Source: CAWBUW01 sp963792075 (GTDB lineage: Bacteria > Chloroflexota > Anaerolineae > Anaerolineales > UBA4823). From it: a stretch of DNA of 64,000 bases. Below the pieces are notes generated by a model. That model ran no database searches, had not been told where the DNA came from, and was given only the letters and a program-made list of their open reading frames with translations. The stretch is taken from positions 682,001-746,000 of the forward strand of contig CAWBUW010000002.1 of assembly GCA_963792075.1 (NCBI GenBank), written 5' to 3'. Every line of letters begins with the position of its first letter. Position 1 is the first letter of the stretch. Positions 25,088 through 34,071 of this stretch are shown here, in pieces. Position numbers and translations under genes: made by a program.

Positions 25088-25209
25088 AACCTATCCGAGC
25101 TGGACAAATCCGGTGGATCATGGCAAAATCCACCCATCCAGACTTGAAAATTTATCCAAAAAGGGGACAGCTCAAACCCCTCCGTTATTCAGGCATAGGA
25201 GAAAATTCG

Positions 25210-25929
25210 ATGGCAAAGTATAAACAAGAGAGGCGCCAGAGGCGTATGAAAGAACAGCGCCGCAACACAATGATTTTGGTGCTGATAGCGGTAGCGCTGT
25301 TAGTCGGTGTTATTGCGCTTCCCTCGTTGATCAAATCCGCAAAGCCGGTCGGCGATTTCACCGTGATCACCCCCGAAGCTCGCTCACAGGCTGAAGGGCG
25401 CGGTATCGGCAACCCGGATGCACCCGTCAAGATCGAAGTTTTCGAGGATTTCCAATGCCCTGCCTGTGCAGATTTTACCCATACCACCGAGAAGCAGATT
25501 GTGGCCGAACTAATCCCCACGGGACAGGTATATTACTTTTTCCGCCAGTACCCTTTCCTGGATGACCGCAGCGCCTCCCACGAATCGGATCAGGCTGCCA
25601 ACGCCAGCATGTGCGCTTTGGAGCAAGGGCGTTTCTGGGATTACCACGATATGCTGTACGGCAACCAGAATGGCGAGAACCTCGGGGGATTCGCGGATAA
25701 AAGGCTGGTTGCCTTTGCGAATTCGCTGGGCCTGGATATGAAAGCTTTTGATAGCTGCTTCACAGAAAACCGGTATAAAGCTGAGATCGACAAGGATCTA
25801 AAAGACGGCGGCACGCTGGGTGTAACAGGTACACCATCCCTTTTCGTGAACGGAAAAATTGTGAACCCAGGTTATATCCCTTCGTTTGATGACGTCAAAA
25901 AGGCCGTGGACACGGCGTTAGGCAAATGA
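25210..25929 (+). CDS. Membrane-anchored DsbA/thioredoxin-like oxidoreductase
   Basis: A 239-residue protein: a basic N-terminus (KYKQERRQRRMKEQRR), one transmembrane helix (~19-38) and an extracytoplasmic thioredoxin-fold domain. The active site is CPAC in FEDFQCPACADF, the cis-proline loop is VTGTPSLFVNG. It resembles the DSBA-like/BdbD-type proteins that make or isomerise disulfides outside the cell. The ATG at 25210 follows AGGAGAA; the longer frame upstream has no homology. It ends at a strong shared terminator. Confidence 0.87.
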   Translation: MAKYKQERRQRRMKEQRRNTMILVLIAVALLVGVIALPSLIKSAKPVGDFTVITPEARSQAEGRGIGNPDAPVKIEVFEDFQCPACADFTHTTEKQIVAELIPTGQVYYFFRQYPFLDDRSASHESDQAANASMCALEQGRFWDYHDMLYGNQNGENLGGFADKRLVAFANSLGLDMKAFDSCFTENRYKAEIDKDLKDGGTLGVTGTPSLFVNGKIVNPGYIPSFDDVKKAVDTALGK

Positions 25930-25945
25930 CCTGTCTCGATATGGT

Positions 25946-25992
25946 AAACGGGTGTTTTTACGCTTGCAAAGCAAGCGTAAAAACACCCGTTT
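25946..25992. terminator. Bidirectional 22-bp perfect hairpin terminator
   Basis: Arms 25946-25967 and 25971-25992 pair exactly around AAA (apex GCAAAGC), with a T-run on the plus side (TTTTTTATTT). It lies between convergent genes and should terminate both. Confidence 0.8.
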
Positions 25993-25993
25993 T

Positions 25994-26725
25994 TTATTTA
26001 ATAAGCTCCAGCAGCGCTGCAATCCAGGGGGTAATGACCGGCGCGATCAGCAAGGCAGGTAGAAAGTTGCCCACACGGATCGGTTTGATTTCTAGCAGGC
26101 TACTCAAAGCCAGCCCGATCAGCAGTACACCGCCCGCAGCGGTCATTTCATTCATCATGCTCTCGGTGACCAGCGCCTGGAATTGGGCCGCCAGCAAACT
26201 CAGCCCGCCCTGGTAGATCAGGATGACCAGGGTGGAAAACAGTACGCCGACACCCATGGTAGAGGTGAAGGCCAGGGCGGCGAAACCATCCAGCACCGAT
26301 TTGATGGCGAGCAGGTTGAAATCGCCGGTCAACCCATCCTGGATCGAGCCGATGATGGTCATGGGACCCACGCAGAAAACCAGCGAGGCGGTGAGAAAGC
26401 CGCGCACGAAGCGGCTGCGCTGAGGATCATCCGCGGTGTTGGTTGCGGCAGCCCCACTAAACCGCCGTTCGAGCCAGTCGCCCAGGCTGCGCAGGCCGTC
26501 TTCGATCCGCCACCATTCACCCAGGACTCCGCCGAAGAGCAAACTCAGCAGCACGATGATGGGGTTTTCGGTTTTGAGGAACATCTGCACCCCAATTGCG
26601 GCGGTAAAAAGTCCCAGGCCGGCCACCACCGTGTGGCGGATGCGCTCCGGTAAACGGGACCCGAAGAGCAAACCGATCACTCCCCCGATCAAGACTGTGG
26701 CGATGTTTAGCAGAGTACCGATCAT
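25994..26725 (-). CDS. DUF554 family membrane protein
   Basis: A 243-residue polytopic protein of the DUF554 family (YdfK-like), of unknown transport or structural role. It opens MIGTLLNIATVLIGGVIGLL, the family signature, and has about six to seven hydrophobic helices including FVRGFLTASLVFCVGPMTIIGS, which carries a typical GPM motif. The ATG at 26725 overlaps the stop of the upstream gene by ATGA, fixing the start and showing coupling to the cobalamin adenosyltransferase. Confidence 0.87.
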   Translation of the reverse strand: MIGTLLNIATVLIGGVIGLLFGSRLPERIRHTVVAGLGLFTAAIGVQMFLKTENPIIVLLSLLFGGVLGEWWRIEDGLRSLGDWLERRFSGAAATNTADDPQRSRFVRGFLTASLVFCVGPMTIIGSIQDGLTGDFNLLAIKSVLDGFAALAFTSTMGVGVLFSTLVILIYQGGLSLLAAQFQALVTESMMNEMTAAGGVLLIGLALSSLLEIKPIRVGNFLPALLIAPVITPWIAALLELIK

Positions 26726-27270
26726 GAGCGAGCCAATGTCGGGGACGATTTGCCACTGGACTGGTCTTCCCACAACTCAAGCACGAAGCAAAGGGAAGAC
26801 AGGCGATTAAGGTAACGCAGGAGCTGTGGGTTTTCGATCTGCTGTGTATGCAGGAGCTGCGCTACGCGGCGTTCTGCACGGCGGACAATCGTCCGTGCCA
26901 GAGCAAGCGCTGCACCGCCGGGAAAATCGCCGGGCACAATGAATTCTTTAGGCAGGGTGACCTGGCCACTCAACGCATCGGTCCTGGCTTCGAGCCAGGA
27001 AACACGCCCGGCGTCTATTTTGCGAAAACGGGGGGCGTTTTCTGGGGTGGCGCTCACTTCTGCCATCAAGTTGTAGAGATCGCGCTGAACGGTAATGAGC
27101 ATCTCGCCCATACCGGGTGTGAGGCAAACTGCGCGGGCCATCCCCAATGCAGCGGAGGCTTCATCTAAAGTTCCCAGCGCTTCTGGGCGGGGATCATATT
27201 TAGGCACGCGGCCTTCGCCCAAGAGGCCGGTATACCCATCGTCACCAGTTTTGGTATAGAACTTGACCAT
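26722..27270 (-). CDS. pduO: PduO-type ATP:cob(I)alamin adenosyltransferase
   Basis: A 182-residue enzyme that adds the adenosyl group to cobalamin. It begins VKFYTKTGDDGYTGLLGEGRVPKYDPR, containing the ATP-binding TKTGDxG signature, and later has LPKEFIVPGDFPGGAALALARTIVRRAER with the family Arg pair. Start at 27270 rather than the longer frame because homology begins there. A 23-bp hairpin lies in the divergent region upstream. No cobalamin riboswitch was recognised. Confidence 0.9.
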   Translation of the reverse strand: MVKFYTKTGDDGYTGLLGEGRVPKYDPRPEALGTLDEASAALGMARAVCLTPGMGEMLITVQRDLYNLMAEVSATPENAPRFRKIDAGRVSWLEARTDALSGQVTLPKEFIVPGDFPGGAALALARTIVRRAERRVAQLLHTQQIENPQLLRYLNRLSSLCFVLELWEDQSSGKSSPTLARS

Positions 27271-27302
27271 GTTCTCGATTATAGCATGAGGACTTCTGAA
27301 AG

Positions 27303-27351
27303 GGGTTTGGGGGTTGGCGGAATGCAAAGCATTCCGCCAACCCCCAAACCC
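27303..27351. repeat. 23-bp perfect hairpin in a divergent intergenic region
   Basis: Arms 27303-27325 and 27329-27351 pair exactly around AAA (apex GCAAAGC). Both flanking genes point away from it, so it is not a terminator of an annotated gene. Confidence 0.75.
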
Positions 27352-27403
27352 TCCTAAAATCGGATAGTTGCAGTATACTTAATCTCATAGATAGGAGCGT
27401 GTT

Positions 27404-27610
27404 ATGCAAATTACCTGCCAATTTTGTCATAAGCCTTATGGCTTGAGCAAAGAGGTCGTTCATCAAGCGCTGAACCAACTTAACGAATTAGGGCAGGGGC
27501 ATTACAATGCGGGCTGCCCACACTGCGGAAAAATGAACAAAATAGGGATGTCTGCGTTGATGCGCGCTGCCCCTGATTGGGTTAAGCCGGAACCAGAGCA
27601 GGAGAGCTGA
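27404..27610 (+). CDS. Small zinc-ribbon protein
   Basis: A 68-residue protein with two CxxC knuckles, TCQFCHKPY and CPHCGKMN, separated by about 34 residues, the layout of a zinc ribbon. No other domain. AGGAGCG precedes the ATG. It lies 24 bases before the MoxR gene and may share its transcript. Confidence 0.75.
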   Translation: MQITCQFCHKPYGLSKEVVHQALNQLNELGQGHYNAGCPHCGKMNKIGMSALMRAAPDWVKPEPEQES

Positions 27611-27633
27611 CCGTAGAACGGGGAGTACCCGCT

Positions 27634-28563
27634 ATGACGGAGCCGCGTTCATTTGACTCCCCAGAGAGCTTGAAGGTTGCGCTGGGGCAGCAGCAGTATA
27701 TTGCCAGCGATGAGATTGCCACCATCCTGTTCCTCGGCCAGCAGTTGGGGAAACCGCTGTTGACCGAAGGCCCAGCAGGAGTGGGGAAAACGGAACTGGC
27801 AAAGGCTGTTGCCGCGGCTGCCGGGCGAGAGCTGATCCGCTTGCAGTGTTACGAGGGCCTGGATGAGACAAAGGCGCTTTATGAGTGGGAGTACGCCAAG
27901 CAGCTCCTATACACGCAGTTGCTGCGAGACAAACTCCAAGAAACGCTTTCCACTGCAGGTACATTAGTAGAAGCAGCCGATCGCCTGGCGAATGAAGAAG
28001 ACGTATTTTTCTCCATGCGTTTCTTGCTCCAGCGCCCATTGTTGAAAGCGATCTTGAGCGAGCAGCCCACGGTATTGTTGATCGATGAAATTGACCGCGC
28101 CGACGCTGAATTCGAAGCTTTTCTGCTCGAAGTGCTGAGTGATTTTCAGGTGTCCGTGCCCGAGTTGGGCACCCTGAGCGCCGTTCACCGCCCGCTGGTG
28201 GTGTTAACCAGCAACAATACCCGTGAGCTGAGCGAGGCATTGAAACGCCGCTGCCTGTACCTGTTCATAGGATACCCTAATATTGAGCAGGAATTAGCGA
28301 TTGTACGGCTGAAAGTACCAGATCTTCAGCCCAGGTTGGCTCGCCAGGCGGTTGAGCTGGTGCAATCCTTGCGCTCGATGGACTTGCGCAAGGCGCCGAG
28401 CATTTCCGAGACGCTGGATTGGGCGAAAGCATTGGTCATGCTCAACGCGCACAGCCTGGACCCATCCACGTTGGAAACAACGCTCAGTGTGCTGCTTAAG
28501 CACGAGGCAGATTTACAGCAGGCCAGGCGCTGGATCCAGCGCCAGCCGCGGGACAAAAATTAG
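27634..28563 (+). CDS. MoxR/CoxD-type AAA+ ATPase
   Basis: A 309-residue AAA+ chaperone. Walker A is GPAGVGKTELAKA, Walker B LLIDEIDRAD, sensor 1 VLTSNNTRELSEALKRRCL. With the VWA protein downstream it forms the usual MoxR-VWA pair. In CoxD/CoxE systems such pairs mature Mo-containing CO dehydrogenases; the presence of a Mo hydroxylase 5 kb upstream makes a similar role possible but unproven. Confidence 0.88.
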   Translation: MTEPRSFDSPESLKVALGQQQYIASDEIATILFLGQQLGKPLLTEGPAGVGKTELAKAVAAAAGRELIRLQCYEGLDETKALYEWEYAKQLLYTQLLRDKLQETLSTAGTLVEAADRLANEEDVFFSMRFLLQRPLLKAILSEQPTVLLIDEIDRADAEFEAFLLEVLSDFQVSVPELGTLSAVHRPLVVLTSNNTRELSEALKRRCLYLFIGYPNIEQELAIVRLKVPDLQPRLARQAVELVQSLRSMDLRKAPSISETLDWAKALVMLNAHSLDPSTLETTLSVLLKHEADLQQARRWIQRQPRDKN

Positions 28564-28576
28564 GTCCCTACCAACA

Positions 28577-29956
28577 ATGGACAAGCGCATGGTACAGTTC
28601 GTGGCTGCGCTGCGAGCAGCCGGAGTGCGCACCAGCCTGGCTGAGACAGCGGACGCATTTGCTGCGGTGAATGCACTGGGGGTCCACGACCGGGAAACCT
28701 TTCGCCTTGCGATGCGCGCTACGCTGGTGAAGGAGGCGCGCCATCTCCCTGTTTTCGATGAATTGTTTGCCGCGTTCTTTGCCGCTTCAGCAGCCCCAGC
28801 CCCGCTCGATCTGTCGCAAGACCTTTCGCCTGAAGACATCCACCGCCTGACCGAGGCGCTGCAACAATTCAACGACCGCTTGCGCCAGTTGCTGGAGCAC
28901 TTGCTGCGGGGCGAGCCGCTGAGTCGAGAGGAGCTGGAACGGCTGGGTAAGTTGGTGGGATTGGGCCAATCTACAGATATGCACTACCAGCACTGGATGG
29001 CCCAGCGCATGGAACGCGCCCTGGGTTTTCGAGAGCTGCGTGATGCACTGCAGGAATTGGCTCAATTATTGGATCAACTTGGGATGGATCGAGAGCGCGT
29101 GGCGTATCTGCGTGAGCTTTTACAAGCTAACCAGCAAGCTCTGGAAGAACAGATCGAACAGTTCAGCGGGCAGCGAATTGCGGAGAATATGTCCCAGTTG
29201 CCCCGGGTTCAGCCCGGCGACGACTTGCTCAACCGTCCATTCGACCGGCTGTCGGAGCGGGATATGGATGCAATCCGTAAGGAGGTACAGCGCCTGGCGG
29301 CCGCGCTGCGGACGCGGGTGGCTCTACGCCAGCGGCGAGCCCGGAGTGGGCAGTTGGACGCCAAGGCGACGATCCGCGCAAATTTGAAGCACGGCAGCGT
29401 GCCGATTGAGATCAAACACCGGAAGCGCAGCCTCAAGCCCAAACTGGTGGTGCTTTGCGATATCAGCACTTCCATGCGCCCGGTTTCTGAAATGATGCTG
29501 AGCCTGGTATACGCGCTCCAGGACCAGATCCACAAAACACACGCTTTCGCTTTTATCGACCATCTCGAGTATATCTCGCCTGATTTTACCGGACGGCAAG
29601 CTTCCGAAGCCGTGGCGCAAGTGCTGGAACGGATGCCTTCCGGGCACTACAATACCGACCTGGGCTACAGCCTTAAGAATTTTTCACAAGATTATTTAGG
29701 CCTGGTGGATAGCCACACCACGTTGATCCTGGTAGGTGATGGACGGAATAACTACAGTAACCCACGCGCCGATTTACTGAACATGCTTGCGCGCCGCGCC
29801 CGGAAGACGATCTGGCTAAATCCCGAGCCGCCCAGCCTGTGGGGCAGTGGTGACAGCGATATGCTCCAATACGCGCCATATTGTGATATCACCTTGCAGG
29901 TGAACTGCCTGGCGCAGCTCGCCGCCGCTGTGGACAGGCTGTTAACTTTGAGGTGA
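28577..29956 (+). CDS. VWA (CoxE-like) protein
   Basis: A 459-residue partner of the MoxR ATPase. The C-terminal von Willebrand A domain has an intact metal-ion site: VVLCDISTSMRP (DxSxS), NTDLGYSL and LILVGDGRNNY. The N-terminal ~250 residues are helical and Gln/Leu/Arg-rich. The start at ATG 28577, 11 bases after the MoxR stop, gives MDKRMVQFVAALRAAGVRTS, the family opening (the much longer frame overlaps the ATPase and is spurious). Confidence 0.87.
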   Translation: MDKRMVQFVAALRAAGVRTSLAETADAFAAVNALGVHDRETFRLAMRATLVKEARHLPVFDELFAAFFAASAAPAPLDLSQDLSPEDIHRLTEALQQFNDRLRQLLEHLLRGEPLSREELERLGKLVGLGQSTDMHYQHWMAQRMERALGFRELRDALQELAQLLDQLGMDRERVAYLRELLQANQQALEEQIEQFSGQRIAENMSQLPRVQPGDDLLNRPFDRLSERDMDAIRKEVQRLAAALRTRVALRQRRARSGQLDAKATIRANLKHGSVPIEIKHRKRSLKPKLVVLCDISTSMRPVSEMMLSLVYALQDQIHKTHAFAFIDHLEYISPDFTGRQASEAVAQVLERMPSGHYNTDLGYSLKNFSQDYLGLVDSHTTLILVGDGRNNYSNPRADLLNMLARRARKTIWLNPEPPSLWGSGDSDMLQYAPYCDITLQVNCLAQLAAAVDRLLTLR

Positions 29957-30020
29957 GGCGGGGGCCGAGTAGAGCATTTTACCTTGCGATAATGATGGTC
30001 AAATAATAATCAAACTGGGA

Positions 30021-30026
30021 TATAAT
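30021..30026 (+). promoter_or_regulatory. Possible -10 box of the first beta-helix/PKD gene
   Basis: A consensus TATAAT lies 68 bases upstream of the ATG in an AT-rich stretch, but the -35 position (about 29998) is poor. Offered only as a candidate. Copy 2 has no equivalent, which suggests that both copies may depend on this upstream region or that copy 2 uses something else. Confidence 0.3.
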
Positions 30027-30093
30027 TTGTAAAGGGGAGGGGTTTGATTCTCCCAAAAACATTTGTTAATAATGTAAATAAGGAAGGCGCGAG

Positions 30094-33000
30094 ATGAAAA
30101 GAGAACCTTTACACACGCTGGCGAATATCTTGTGGGTAGTCGTTTTGATTACCCTGGTTGCATTTGCTTCGGGCAGTTGGTTGACAGGGAGCGCATCTGC
30201 AAAGGAGCTTTCTGCGCCGCATCTGACGGACCATGCGGGAACGATCAGTACGACAGAGACCTGGTACGCTGCGGGAAATCCGCACATAATCACCGGTAAC
30301 CTGACGATCAGCGCGACGACCGGGAAGGTTCTGCTGGAGCCGGGGGTAGAGATCCAGATTTTCAGTGGTGGGAAATTGACGGTTCAGGGTGTCTTGACCA
30401 CGACGGTCAGCGCTCCTGCTCTCCCCATCACGATCTCAAAGATAATCGGCAGCAGCAACTTCGGCCAGATCGAATTCACTGCGACGTCTTCCGGATACCT
30501 GTCAAACTGTGACATCAGCCAGGGCGGCACGGGTTACCCTGAAGTGATCCTGATCAACTCGACCAGTGCGCAGGGGGTGACGCTGGATAACTGCACAATC
30601 CACGATAACACAGCCGGTTCGCAGGTGATTAACCTGAACGGTGTGAGCGTCAAGGCGAAACTGAGCAATCTAACGATACAAAACAATCCGGGCATGATGG
30701 CGATTGCGCAGAGCCATCTGCGCGCCACTCCCGTATACAAAAATATTACCCTGTCGAACAATACCGCGGGCAACTTCCTGGAAGTTGGCCGGCTAGAAGC
30801 GACTGTGTTGAATGGGAATAAGATCACGCTGACGGGGAATGAATTCCTGCCAGACGGAGTCATTGCGCTGACGCAGGGAGCGACGATCAGTGCAGGGGGT
30901 GCGTTGACTGCGACCGTGGGGACCAATCTCCAGATCAGTCCAGGGAAGAACATCCTTGTGCAGGGCAGCAACTTATCCCCCTTCGCGGGGCGGTTTTATG
31001 CGGATGGGGTGGACTTCGTAAACCGGCCCTCGCAGAGTGCATTCGGCGTGATCAACTTCAACTCTTATTCTGCGGGCCGAGTTTCGAACTGCGATATCAG
31101 TGGGGGTGGGTCCGGTACGGGCATTACGGAAGTGGTGAGGATCTCCTCTTCAGACGTGACGCTCGAGGACTGCCATTTTCACGACAATATTGTTTCCGGT
31201 CGAGTGGTTTACCTGGGCGGAGGGAGTACTGACCCGGGTCTGCATCCGACCCTGCGCAACCTGGAGTTCAACTTGAACACCGCGCCTTACCTGGTCGAGC
31301 AGAGCACGGTGGACATGGCGGTGACGTATGACAATTTGAACATGCACGACAACGGTGGAGCCAGAGAGGGAGTGTATTTAGGCAGCGGAACGCTCAACCG
31401 GATTAACGTATTAGACCAGGTCGAATTGAATGGCGACCCGTATTACGTTGGGAGCGCCTCTGTCGGGTTGACGATAGCAGCAAGCGGAGGGGTCACGCTG
31501 ACGGCCGGGACTGAGCTGCGCATCTTGCCCGGGCGTCCGATAACGGTGCAAGGGAAGCTGATCGGTAAGGGGACGGTGCTGCAGCCGGTATACTTCCGCT
31601 CCGTGGCGGATGCGCCCCTGGCGGGGGAGCAGTGGGGATATATCGACATCAAATCCGGGGCCACGGTAGATCTCAATTATTGCGATATTTCGCATGCGGC
31701 AGGGGGGGCCATCCCCGTAGTCAACCTGCCGGCGGTGCTGAGCATCGCTTCGAGCAATAGCAGCGTGAATAACTGCAACGTGCACAATAATGCCGGGACG
31801 GTGGATACCTTTGCCGTCCTGGTGGCGACGGTGGGGAATTCGGCGCATATCGCCAACACGACCATCACAAACAATTCAGGTTGGGCGTTGGGGCAGAACA
31901 GCTTGAACATGACCCCGACCTACCAGAACCTGACCCTGAGCGGGAATAACGGAGGGGTTGGGGACCTGCTCTTGATCACGGGGGCGGCGATCGCCACCAT
32001 CCCGGACGTAACGAATAATAAAATCTACCTGGACAGCCCAGCGATCAATGGGAGACCGATCTATCTCCTGAACGGGGCTACAATTGCAGCCAGCGGAGTG
32101 ATCACCGTGACGCCCAGCACGACGTTGTATGTAGGAGGGACGGGTACGCCGGGCAAGAAAATCGACGTGAGTGGGCGATTTATTGCCGCCGGCGGATCTG
32201 GGGCAGGCCAACGTATCAAGATACAAAACCGGGGCACGAGTGCGGGAGATAACTTTGGTCAAATCGACTTCAAGATAGGGTCTACCGGGCGCCTGGCCTA
32301 TACCGACGTGTCGAACGGGGGCAAAGGGTTCACGGAAATGGTGCGCATCGACAGCACGAACGTGGCTCTGGAGGATTCCACTTTCAGCGGGAGCATCGGA
32401 ACTGCGCAGGTGGTGAGCATTGTCAGCCAGAACCTGAAACCGACCTTACGCAACCTGGTGATCCAAAACGGTCTGGGGTATGCCGTTGCCCAGGCATCGG
32501 CCAATATGGCGCCGGTGTATGATAACCTGATGCTGCAAGGGAATGTCATCAATGGGGTCTATCTTAACACGGGAACCGTAAACTACGATTTGACATTGAA
32601 CATCGACGAGCTCAACGGGGCTCCTTACTATGCGGGTTCAATGACATTCCCGACCGGCAAGGCGATTACGCTCACGCAAGGGACAGAACTGCGCCTGCTT
32701 TCGGCAGCCGTTTTGACGATCAACACAGGGGCGCGCCTGGAGATGGAGGGTACGCCTCAGCGCTGGGTCACCGTGCGGTCTGACAAGGAATCTCCGACGG
32801 TCACCGATTACTGGAACACCATCGACATCAAGAATGGCGCAACGGCCCGGTTCCAGTATTGCGATGTGAGCGGGGGTGGAAGAGGCGGCGTCAATGTGTT
32901 GGCGATGGCGACCTCGTCGGCTACTCCAACGACATTTGCTTTCGACTACTGCAATATTCACAACAATGGAACCGGCGGTGGAGCACAGAATATCATTAAC

Positions 33001-34071
33001 ATCACAGGGGCTACCGCGACAGTGACGTACACCATGCAGAATGTGGCTGTACATGACAATAATGCGGGGGGTATCTACGCAGCCTCATTTGTAAACCTGG
33101 ATCTCAAACACGTCTCGCTCTTGAAAAACACCCGGCACGGGGTTCAAACCGGGGCAAACGGCGTGATCAAGCTGTATAACTCCATCATTGCCTGGAGCGC
33201 TACCGGTTTCATCAATGGGGGAACGTCAAATTTCAGCCAGACGCGTGCAGTGCTCTGGTATGGGAACACGCAAAAAACCTCTGTAAATTCGGTCAATTCA
33301 CAGAATGATAAGGATGCGACCGACCTGACCATAGCCTGGGATGGCTACCACCTCTCTCGCTACGCCAGCGAAGCGCTGAATTATTCCCAGGCTTATGGAA
33401 TCGGCGTGACCGATGACATCGATTCCGAGGCGCGCCCACAGCCTGTGGGCACTGCGGTGGACCTGGGGGCAGACGAATATGTTTACAATCCAGGCCAGGA
33501 CTTTGCGGGAGAAAAGGCCCCCTTCAACACCAAGTGGGTTTATGCGAATTCCGGGAGCCGCCTGCTGCAAGAATACCTGGTGAGAGTGTACCAGGGGCTT
33601 CCCGGCCAGAATTTGACGGTCTCGGTGCAGGATGCTTTCCCGTCCGGGTTGGCCTTTACTCGAGAAGAACATCCGGATTGGATGGATTTCTCTAACCTGG
33701 GGAATGCATTGAACTGGCAGGCGAACCAGGTCCTGGCCACAGGGGAAACGGCCATGCTGCTGATGGAGGGGACGGGGACACTGCCGAACGGGACAATAAT
33801 CCGGAACACCGGGGTGGTCAATACGGGCGACGCAAGAATTCAAGCTGGGTGCGATCACGACGGTGCCGGTCTTCAAGCCTCTGATCGCCTCGCCCTTGAG
33901 CGGCTCTGTGTGCAGTGCCGGGACCCTGACCATCAGCGGCGCGGCCCAGCCAGGTGCATCGGTCAAGATCTATGCCAACGGGGCCCTGGCAACCACGGTG
34001 ACCGCCAACTCGGTGGGTTTCTTCAGCGCTCCGTACACCTATGCTGGCGGGACGGTGGCGCTGACCGCTGA
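30094..34071 (+). CDS. Secreted beta-helix/PKD protein, copy 1, N-terminal reading frame
   Basis: First part of a ~1653-residue secreted protein. Signal peptide at residues ~1-35 (helix ILWVVVLITLVAFASG), then many right-handed beta-helix coils of the 'NCDISQGG... NLTIQNNPG' type up to ~1100, then an Ig-like region (VRVYQGLPGQNLTVSVQDAFPSG). It is probably an adhesin or surface-polymer-binding protein; no catalytic motif is apparent. Frame is lost after VVNTGDARI (near 33829-33832); the remaining ~80 residues here are out of frame. Deleting one G of ACGGGCG restores the frame into the overlapping C-terminal ORF. AGGAAGG is the ribosome site. Confidence 0.8.
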   Translation: MKREPLHTLANILWVVVLITLVAFASGSWLTGSASAKELSAPHLTDHAGTISTTETWYAAGNPHIITGNLTISATTGKVLLEPGVEIQIFSGGKLTVQGVLTTTVSAPALPITISKIIGSSNFGQIEFTATSSGYLSNCDISQGGTGYPEVILINSTSAQGVTLDNCTIHDNTAGSQVINLNGVSVKAKLSNLTIQNNPGMMAIAQSHLRATPVYKNITLSNNTAGNFLEVGRLEATVLNGNKITLTGNEFLPDGVIALTQGATISAGGALTATVGTNLQISPGKNILVQGSNLSPFAGRFYADGVDFVNRPSQSAFGVINFNSYSAGRVSNCDISGGGSGTGITEVVRISSSDVTLEDCHFHDNIVSGRVVYLGGGSTDPGLHPTLRNLEFNLNTAPYLVEQSTVDMAVTYDNLNMHDNGGAREGVYLGSGTLNRINVLDQVELNGDPYYVGSASVGLTIAASGGVTLTAGTELRILPGRPITVQGKLIGKGTVLQPVYFRSVADAPLAGEQWGYIDIKSGATVDLNYCDISHAAGGAIPVVNLPAVLSIASSNSSVNNCNVHNNAGTVDTFAVLVATVGNSAHIANTTITNNSGWALGQNSLNMTPTYQNLTLSGNNGGVGDLLLITGAAIATIPDVTNNKIYLDSPAINGRPIYLLNGATIAASGVITVTPSTTLYVGGTGTPGKKIDVSGRFIAAGGSGAGQRIKIQNRGTSAGDNFGQIDFKIGSTGRLAYTDVSNGGKGFTEMVRIDSTNVALEDSTFSGSIGTAQVVSIVSQNLKPTLRNLVIQNGLGYAVAQASANMAPVYDNLMLQGNVINGVYLNTGTVNYDLTLNIDELNGAPYYAGSMTFPTGKAITLTQGTELRLLSAAVLTINTGARLEMEGTPQRWVTVRSDKESPTVTDYWNTIDIKNGATARFQYCDVSGGGRGGVNVLAMATSSATPTTFAFDYCNIHNNGTGGGAQNIINITGATATVTYTMQNVAVHDNNAGGIYAASFVNLDLKHVSLLKNTRHGVQTGANGVIKLYNSIIAWSATGFINGGTSNFSQTRAVLWYGNTQKTSVNSVNSQNDKDATDLTIAWDGYHLSRYASEALNYSQAYGIGVTDDIDSEARPQPVGTAVDLGADEYVYNPGQDFAGEKAPFNTKWVYANSGSRLLQEYLVRVYQGLPGQNLTVSVQDAFPSGLAFTREEHPDWMDFSNLGNALNWQANQVLATGETAMLLMEGTGTLPNGTIIRNTGVVNTGDARIQAGCDHDGAGLQASDRLALERLCVQCRDPDHQRRGPARCIGQDLCQRGPGNHGDRQLGGFLQRSVHLCWRDGGADR

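Noticed and set aside
27270..27403. Cobalamin riboswitch upstream of pduO
   Set aside because: The intergenic region is too short and no B12-box-like sequence was seen; only a perfect hairpin is present.
28352..28576. N-terminal extension of the VWA protein
   Set aside because: Overlaps the MoxR coding sequence in another frame; no homology before MDKRMVQF.
30534..30971. 145-residue minus-strand frame, repeated exactly at 35575-36012
   Set aside because: Its exact repetition only reflects the tandem duplication; no ribosome site and it is antisense to a secreted protein.
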